Source of the DNA: Clostridiales bacterium
GTDB lineage: Bacteria > Bacillota > Clostridia > Lachnospirales > WQUN01
Assembly: GCA_031289625.1 (NCBI GenBank)
Contig: JAITPB010000058.1
Location: 1-9,858, forward strand
Direction of reading: 5' to 3'
DNA length: 9,858 bases
Shown here: in pieces, positions 7,402 through 9,858 of the stretch
Layout: each line of letters begins with the position of its first letter
Numbering within the stretch: position 1 is the stretch's first letter
Notes under the pieces: model-generated
The model's input: only the letters and a program-made list of their open reading frames with translations
Told to the model about the DNA's origin: nothing
Database searches by the model: none
Program-made: the position numbers and the translations under genes

Positions 7402-7515
7402 GCGCGGCGTCAGCCGGCGTCAGCCGATAGCGTGCAGGCAGCAGACAAAATTGCCCGAGTATAATAATACGGCAAACATGCCACGCTATAAGCGGACGAT
7501 CCTAATCCGACAAGC

Positions 7516-7546
7516 AAAAGGATTGAAAAATAACGATAAAAGGATT
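7516..7546 (+). repeat. Pair of 9-bp direct repeats overlapping the promoter
   Basis: AAAAGGATT occurs at 7516-7524 and again at 7538-7546, 22 bp apart or about two helical turns. The first copy overlaps the start of the -35 box and the second touches the first base of the -10 box. The phasing would suit a dimeric regulator on one face of the DNA; the regulator is unknown. Confidence 0.6.
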
Positions 7547-7551
7547 ATACT
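7523..7551 (+). promoter_or_regulatory. Sigma-A type promoter of the Nudix gene
   Basis: TTGAAA (7523-7528) and TATACT (7546-7551) are separated by exactly 17 bases. Each box matches the consensus in five of six positions. Transcription would begin near 7558, leaving a leader of about 60 bases before the Nudix start. Confidence 0.75.
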
Positions 7552-7603
7552 CTTATCAATGCGGGATCATCAGATTTTGGCCGGCGCAAGCGGAGAAATC
7601 GAT

Positions 7604-7610
7604 GGAGGAG
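7604..7610 (+). promoter_or_regulatory. Ribosome binding site (GGAGGAG) supporting the Nudix start at 7617
   Basis: GGAGGAG lies 6 bases ahead of the ATG at 7617. Competing in-frame ATGs are at 7602 (with GGAG 6 bases upstream, also plausible) and 7614 (too close). Confidence 0.6.
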
Positions 7611-7616
7611 TGGATG

Positions 7617-8084
7617 ATGTTAGAAGCGATAAGCTGCGGGGGCGTGGTCATTTATAAGGGAAAAGTCCTTTTGCTTTATAAAAATCAAAATGGAAGATAT
7701 ATGGGCTGGGTTATGCCGAAAGGCGCTCTGGAATCCGGTGAAACTTATAAACAGACCGCCCTCCGCGAAGTGAGAGAGGAGACAGGCGTACATGCCAGGA
7801 TAGTGCAGTACATCGGCAAAACGCAGTATCATTTCCGCGGAAATGAGGAAGTCATCAGCAAAACGGTTCACTGGTACTTGATGACCACGGATTCGTTTTA
7901 TTGTAAGCCGCAAGCAGAGGAATTTTTTGCGGACGCCGGGTTTTATAAGCAGCATGAAGCGTATCATCTTCTTAAATTCCATGATGAAAAACAAATCATG
8001 TGGAAAGCGTATCTGGAATACAATGCCCTCAAGCGGACAAAAGACTGGAACCTCAATAATAAACTTCACTTCAAGAGCATGTGA
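7617..8084 (+). CDS. Nudix hydrolase
   Basis: A cytoplasmic pyrophosphohydrolase of 155 residues (160 if the ATG at 7602 is used) that would split a nucleoside diphosphate linked to another group, with Mg2+ or Mn2+. The full 23-residue Nudix box spans G36-V58: G36, E42, R50-E51, E54-E55 and G57 are all in place. The preceding GWVMPKG and the GALESGE start of the box resemble Ap4A or polyphosphate-type Nudix enzymes, but the substrate cannot be assigned from this. The N-terminus EAISCGGVVIYKGKVLLLY is a typical first Nudix strand. The C-terminal part from about 100 is rich in aromatic and charged residues. It has its own promoter after the importer terminator, and a small membrane-protein gene follows 63 bases later without a terminator between, so those two are probably cotranscribed. 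A housekeeping or stress role in clearing nucleotides is the general expectation. Confidence 0.92.
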   Translation: MLEAISCGGVVIYKGKVLLLYKNQNGRYMGWVMPKGALESGETYKQTALREVREETGVHARIVQYIGKTQYHFRGNEEVISKTVHWYLMTTDSFYCKPQAEEFFADAGFYKQHEAYHLLKFHDEKQIMWKAYLEYNALKRTKDWNLNNKLHFKSM

Positions 8085-8147
8085 AACGAAACGGAGCGAT
8101 AATCAAAAAAAGAGTGGAAAAATAAATCATGAAGGATGAGGATGAAA

Positions 8148-8360
8148 ATGATGCGTAAAAAGTGGCGCCAAAAAAACGACAAAGTATGGCGGCTGGTTTT
8201 TGGGGCTGTGGGCCTTGCGGCGGCGGCGACGGCGGCGGCTCTGCTCATCAGCAGATGGCTGAGGGAAAGAGATCTCTGCGGCTTGGATTGCTGCTGTGAC
8301 GACGACGAGTATTGTGATGAAAATGGCTGCTGTTATACAGACGGCAAAAATTTTGTCTAG
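8148..8360 (+). CDS. Small single-pass membrane protein with cysteine-rich acidic tail, unknown function
   Basis: I do not recognise this 70-residue protein. The N-terminus is basic (MMRKKWRQKNDK), then comes one hydrophobic helix at about 13-34, rich in Ala, and then a tail of about 30 residues with seven cysteines (C44, C48, C49, C50, C56, C61, C62) mixed with Asp and Glu, including CCCDDDEYC. By the positive-inside rule the tail should face outside, although the basic residues after the helix (R36, R39, R41) leave this open. In-frame ATGs also exist at 8136, 8142 and 8151; GAGG at 8138-8141 suits 8148 or 8151. It follows the Nudix gene by 63 bases and ends directly before a strong terminator, so it is likely a real last gene. 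Metal binding or a disulfide-linked tail are possible, but neither is shown. Confidence 0.7.
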   Translation: MMRKKWRQKNDKVWRLVFGAVGLAAAATAAALLISRWLRERDLCGLDCCCDDDEYCDENGCCYTDGKNFV

Positions 8361-8361
8361 C

Positions 8362-8393
8362 AAAGGGCGGCCTTTTGGCCGCCCTTTTTTTTT
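8362..8393 (+). terminator. Intrinsic terminator after the small membrane protein
   Basis: A perfect 11-bp stem, AAAGGGCGGCC (8362-8372) with GGCCGCCCTTT (8377-8387), has a TTTT loop and runs into nine T residues (8385-8393). It begins one base after the stop codon and ends the Nudix/small-protein transcript. Confidence 0.93.
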
Positions 8394-8404
8394 CACGCTC
8401 GGGA

Positions 8405-8448
8405 ATATAAAAAAGGCCTGTGATTTCAACTGAAACCACACGCCTTTT
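8405..8448 (-). terminator. Intrinsic terminator of the convergent 84-residue protein gene
   Basis: Arms at 8411-8417, 8419-8422 and 8424-8427 pair with 8432-8435, 8437-8440 and 8442-8448, giving 15 bp with two mismatches around an AACT loop. On the - strand the stem is followed by a T-rich run. Its base touches the stop codon of the - strand gene, which it should terminate. It faces the + strand terminator about 18 bases away. Confidence 0.8.
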
Positions 8449-8702
8449 CACGAGACGGCCAATCCCCTTTTTTTCATTTCCTCTACGACTGACTCGTATT
8501 CTTCTTTGGCGAAACCATAAGCCAGCCGGGCGATCGTAAAGTGCAGATAATTATTTTTATTGGAATGACATGATGTGCTGCGGTATATGCTTTCTTTTTC
8601 CGCGATTTGATTGAGCAAAGCCTGATGCATTTTCAGTAATGTCGCGTCATCCACGGGGATGCCTTCTAAAGCAATGGAAAAATCTATATTTTTTTCCGTC
8701 AA
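8448..8702 (-). CDS. Hypothetical 84-residue protein, unknown function
   Basis: I do not recognise this protein. It starts with TTG, supported by a perfect AAGGAGG ribosome binding site 8 bases upstream, and ends at a TGA that abuts a terminator. Promoter, ribosome binding site and terminator together argue for a real gene. The product is soluble and probably mostly helical: a segment at about 16-40 (IPVDDATLLKMHQALLNQIA) and another near the C-terminus (KEEYESVVEEMKKRGLAV) look amphipathic, with a polar SCHSNKNN stretch between them. There is no signal peptide, membrane helix or metal motif. It lies downstream of engB in the same direction after a 142-base gap and is convergent with the small membrane protein. 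A small regulator or adaptor is conceivable, but nothing in the sequence shows it. Confidence 0.75.
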   Translation of the reverse strand: MTEKNIDFSIALEGIPVDDATLLKMHQALLNQIAEKESIYRSTSCHSNKNNYLHFTIARLAYGFAKEEYESVVEEMKKRGLAVS

Positions 8703-8710
8703 CCCAAATC

Positions 8711-8717
8711 CCTCCTT
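8711..8717 (-). promoter_or_regulatory. Ribosome binding site (AAGGAGG) deciding a TTG start
   Basis: On the - strand AAGGAGG lies 8 bases before the TTG at 8702-8700. No ATG or GTG in frame is equally well placed, so translation most likely starts at the TTG. Confidence 0.85.
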
Positions 8718-8747
8718 GATAGAAACGGCTTGAGGAGGCGGCTTTAC

Positions 8748-8797
8748 GCGAAAGTTTCGCCAATAAACGCGCCTCGCCTATTGCGTTTATGATACCA
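8748..8797 (-). promoter_or_regulatory. Putative promoter and palindromic leader of the 84-residue protein gene
   Basis: On the - strand TGG-TATCAT (8797 to 8789) resembles an extended -10 box; no strong -35 box is seen. Two inverted repeats follow. ATAAACGC (8763-8770) and GCGTTTAT (8783-8790) are perfect 8-bp arms, and one arm overlaps the -10 box and expected start site. GCGAAAGTTTCGC (8748-8760) is a 13-base palindrome with 6-bp arms. These could be operators or leader hairpins. Confidence 0.45.
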
Positions 8798-8844
8798 TAT
8801 TTTAGCCATTTTATGATGAATCTTATATGAAAAATCTGTGACAA

Positions 8845-9465
8845 TTATATGACAGCCGCACTTTCGTCCATTTTTTTTATTTTTTTTTCCAGATGTGTCC
8901 ACAAAGCATCTCTGCCTTCGCAGGTCACGCAGGAAAACGGAAGAATGATCTGATCTCGGCCCGCGTCCAGCTCTTTCCGAATCAGCGCGGCCTGGCGCGG
9001 GACGGCGGCGCGTTTGATTTTATCGGACTTCGCGGCGATCAAAATAATATCAAACGCATAGTGCCGGAGCCAGTCATACAATTGCCGATCGAGTACGCTG
9101 GGGTTGTGGCGTATGTCCACCAGCATCACGACGCCGATCAAACGAGGGCGGCCCGTCAGGTACCCTTCCACCATGCCGCCCCATTTTTGCGTTTCAGATT
9201 TTGAAACTTTCGCATATCCATACCCCGGTAAATCGACGAACATCAATCGATTTTCGATCCGGTAAAAATTGAGAGTCCTGGTTTTACCCGGCGCGGAACT
9301 GGTCCGCGCCAGGGCCTTTCGGTTCATCATGCAATTCAGCAGAGAAGATTTACCCACGTTGGATTTTCCCGCAAAAGCGATTTCCGGCAGGCCGTCCGTG
9401 GGAAATTGCTCCGGCTTGACAACCGTAGCCGCTAAGGCGGCGTTTTGTACTGTCACACGCATCAT
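8845..9465 (-). CDS. engB: Ribosome biogenesis GTPase EngB (YsxC)
   Basis: A 206-residue TRAFAC-class GTPase that takes part in late assembly of the 50S ribosomal subunit in the cytoplasm. All G motifs are visible: G1 GKSNVGKSS at 33-41, G2 PGKTRT at 59-64 followed by LNFY, G3 DLPGYGYAK from D78, G4 AKSDK at 145-149, and G5 SCVTCEG at 179-185. The G4 motif has Ala where T/NKxD is usual, and G5 carries two cysteines where Ser and Gly are common. The length is normal for the family. Two adjacent ATGs (9465 and 9462) are possible starts, and the upstream site is only a weak AGAAAG. It begins 9 bases after the lon stop, and the lon-ysxC order is known from Bacillus. The two are probably cotranscribed; I see no terminator directly after this gene. 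Confidence 0.96.
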   Translation of the reverse strand: MMRVTVQNAALAATVVKPEQFPTDGLPEIAFAGKSNVGKSSLLNCMMNRKALARTSSAPGKTRTLNFYRIENRLMFVDLPGYGYAKVSKSETQKWGGMVEGYLTGRPRLIGVVMLVDIRHNPSVLDRQLYDWLRHYAFDIILIAAKSDKIKRAAVPRQAALIRKELDAGRDQIILPFSCVTCEGRDALWTHLEKKIKKMDESAAVI

Positions 9466-9474
9466 TCGCTTTCT

Positions 9475-9858
9475 CTATAGTTTGATAAGCGCCTGTTCCA
9501 GCACTTCGTCCATGGTTTTCACCAGCACAAAATCCAAGCCGTCTTTGATTTCGGCGCTGATCTCCGATAAATCGTTTTCATTGTCCCAGGGCAGCAGCAC
9601 TTTTTGCACGCCCGCGCTTTTCGCGGCCAGAATTTTTTCTTTCAGGCCGCCGATGGGCAGAACCCGGCCGCGTATGGTGATTTCACCCGTCATGGCGACG
9701 AGGTGATCCACCGGCGTTTCCGTCAGCGCCGACGCCAGCGCGGTGGCCATGGTAATCCCCGCGGAAGGGCCGTCTTTGGGCGTGGCGCCTTCGGGAATGT
9801 GAATGTGAATATCGGTGTCTTTGTAAAAATTTTTGTGTATTAAAAGCTGATCGGAATG
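9475..9858 (-). CDS. lon: ATP-dependent protease Lon, C-terminal part
   Basis: This is the C-terminal end of the Lon protease, which unfolds and degrades damaged or regulatory proteins in the cytoplasm. The frame stays open to the window edge, so the N-terminal substrate-binding part, the AAA+ domain and the start of the protease domain lie outside. About 127 residues are present. The Ser-Lys catalytic dyad is visible: the serine in PKDGPSAG (codon 9765-9763) and the lysine in GGLKEK (residue 73 of the fragment). MTGEITIRGRVLPIGG lies between them, as in other Lon proteases. The C-terminus ends in DEVLEQALIKL before a TAG stop. The internal ATG at 9750 is only a residue within the domain, not a start. 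engB follows after 9 bases. Confidence 0.97.
   Translation of the reverse strand, partial: HSDQLLIHKNFYKDTDIHIHIPEGATPKDGPSAGITMATALASALTETPVDHLVAMTGEITIRGRVLPIGGLKEKILAAKSAGVQKVLLPWDNENDLSEISAEIKDGLDFVLVKTMDEVLEQALIKL

Larger units (their letters stand above)
7402..7601. other. Non-coding stretch between importer operon and Nudix gene
   Basis: No gene is supported here. The first part holds a perfect tandem 10-bp duplication, GGCGTCAGCC at 7406-7415 and 7416-7425. The middle, near 7460, contains a TATAAT without a partner -35 box. The last part holds the promoter and direct repeats listed separately. Open frames that cross the stretch lack a ribosome binding site and recognisable protein features. 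Confidence 0.6.

Noticed and set aside
7459..7468. TATAAT at 7460 as the -10 box of a second promoter
   Set aside because: No acceptable -35 box lies 16-18 bases upstream and there is no TGn extension, so it is not called.
7400..7657. 85-codon open frame running across the intergenic stretch into the Nudix gene
   Set aside because: It overlaps the Nudix start in another frame, crosses the promoter and repeats, and has no ribosome binding site or protein features.
8127..8441. 104-codon - strand frame opposite the small cysteine-rich gene
   Set aside because: It runs through both terminators and contains a poly-arginine stretch that comes from the GC-rich Ala codons on the other strand.
8647..8844. 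65-codon - strand frame between engB and the 84-residue gene
   Set aside because: It overlaps the promoter, palindromes and ribosome binding site of the 84-residue gene and lacks its own ribosome binding site.
1..9858. CRISPR array, tRNA, rRNA, insertion sequence or prophage
   Set aside because: No regularly spaced repeats, RNA gene landmarks, transposase-like frames or terminal inverted repeats were seen anywhere in the window.

Overview
The window looks like a chromosomal segment from a bacterium of the Bacillota (Firmicutes), probably class Clostridia. The pointers are a YesM-type sensor kinase beside a CUT1 sugar importer that has no ATPase gene of its own, the lon-engB gene order, strong AGGAGG-type ribosome binding sites, use of TTG and GTG starts, and a lipoprotein solute-binding protein. 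Base composition is moderate to slightly GC-rich inside genes. The genus cannot be determined from the sequence alone. I see no rRNA, tRNA, CRISPR array, insertion sequence or phage gene.

Left block (1-4014, + strand): the 3' end of a P-type Ca2+-ATPase overlaps the start of a phosphohexomutase (phosphoglucomutase/phosphomannomutase superfamily) by 4 bases. The mutase is followed after 3 bases by a YesM-like membrane histidine kinase. The three genes are packed like a translationally coupled operon. The kinase has no response regulator gene next to it.

Centre block (4015-7401, + strand): a sugar importer of the CUT1/UgpB-A-E type, made of a binding lipoprotein and two permeases. A strong intrinsic terminator-like hairpin sits between the binding protein and the first permease, and a second terminator follows the second permease. 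The nucleotide-binding subunit is absent, as is common where a shared MsmX-type ATPase energises many importers. The kinase plausibly senses a state of the cell surface or a sugar that this importer handles, and the mutase could process the hexose phosphate; both are inferences from position.

Right block (7402-9858): a 250-base non-coding stretch carries a good sigma-A promoter with a striking pair of 9-bp direct repeats. It is followed by a Nudix hydrolase and a small single-pass membrane protein with a cysteine-rich acidic tail, which ends at a strong terminator. Convergent to these on the - strand are the end of lon, engB (ysxC) and an unrecognised 84-residue protein with a TTG start, its own likely promoter and palindromic leader.

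Most of the window is ordinary core and carbohydrate-uptake biology. The least explained pieces are the two small proteins (8148-8360 and 8448-8702), the repeat-decorated promoter at 7516-7551, and the kinase without a partner.
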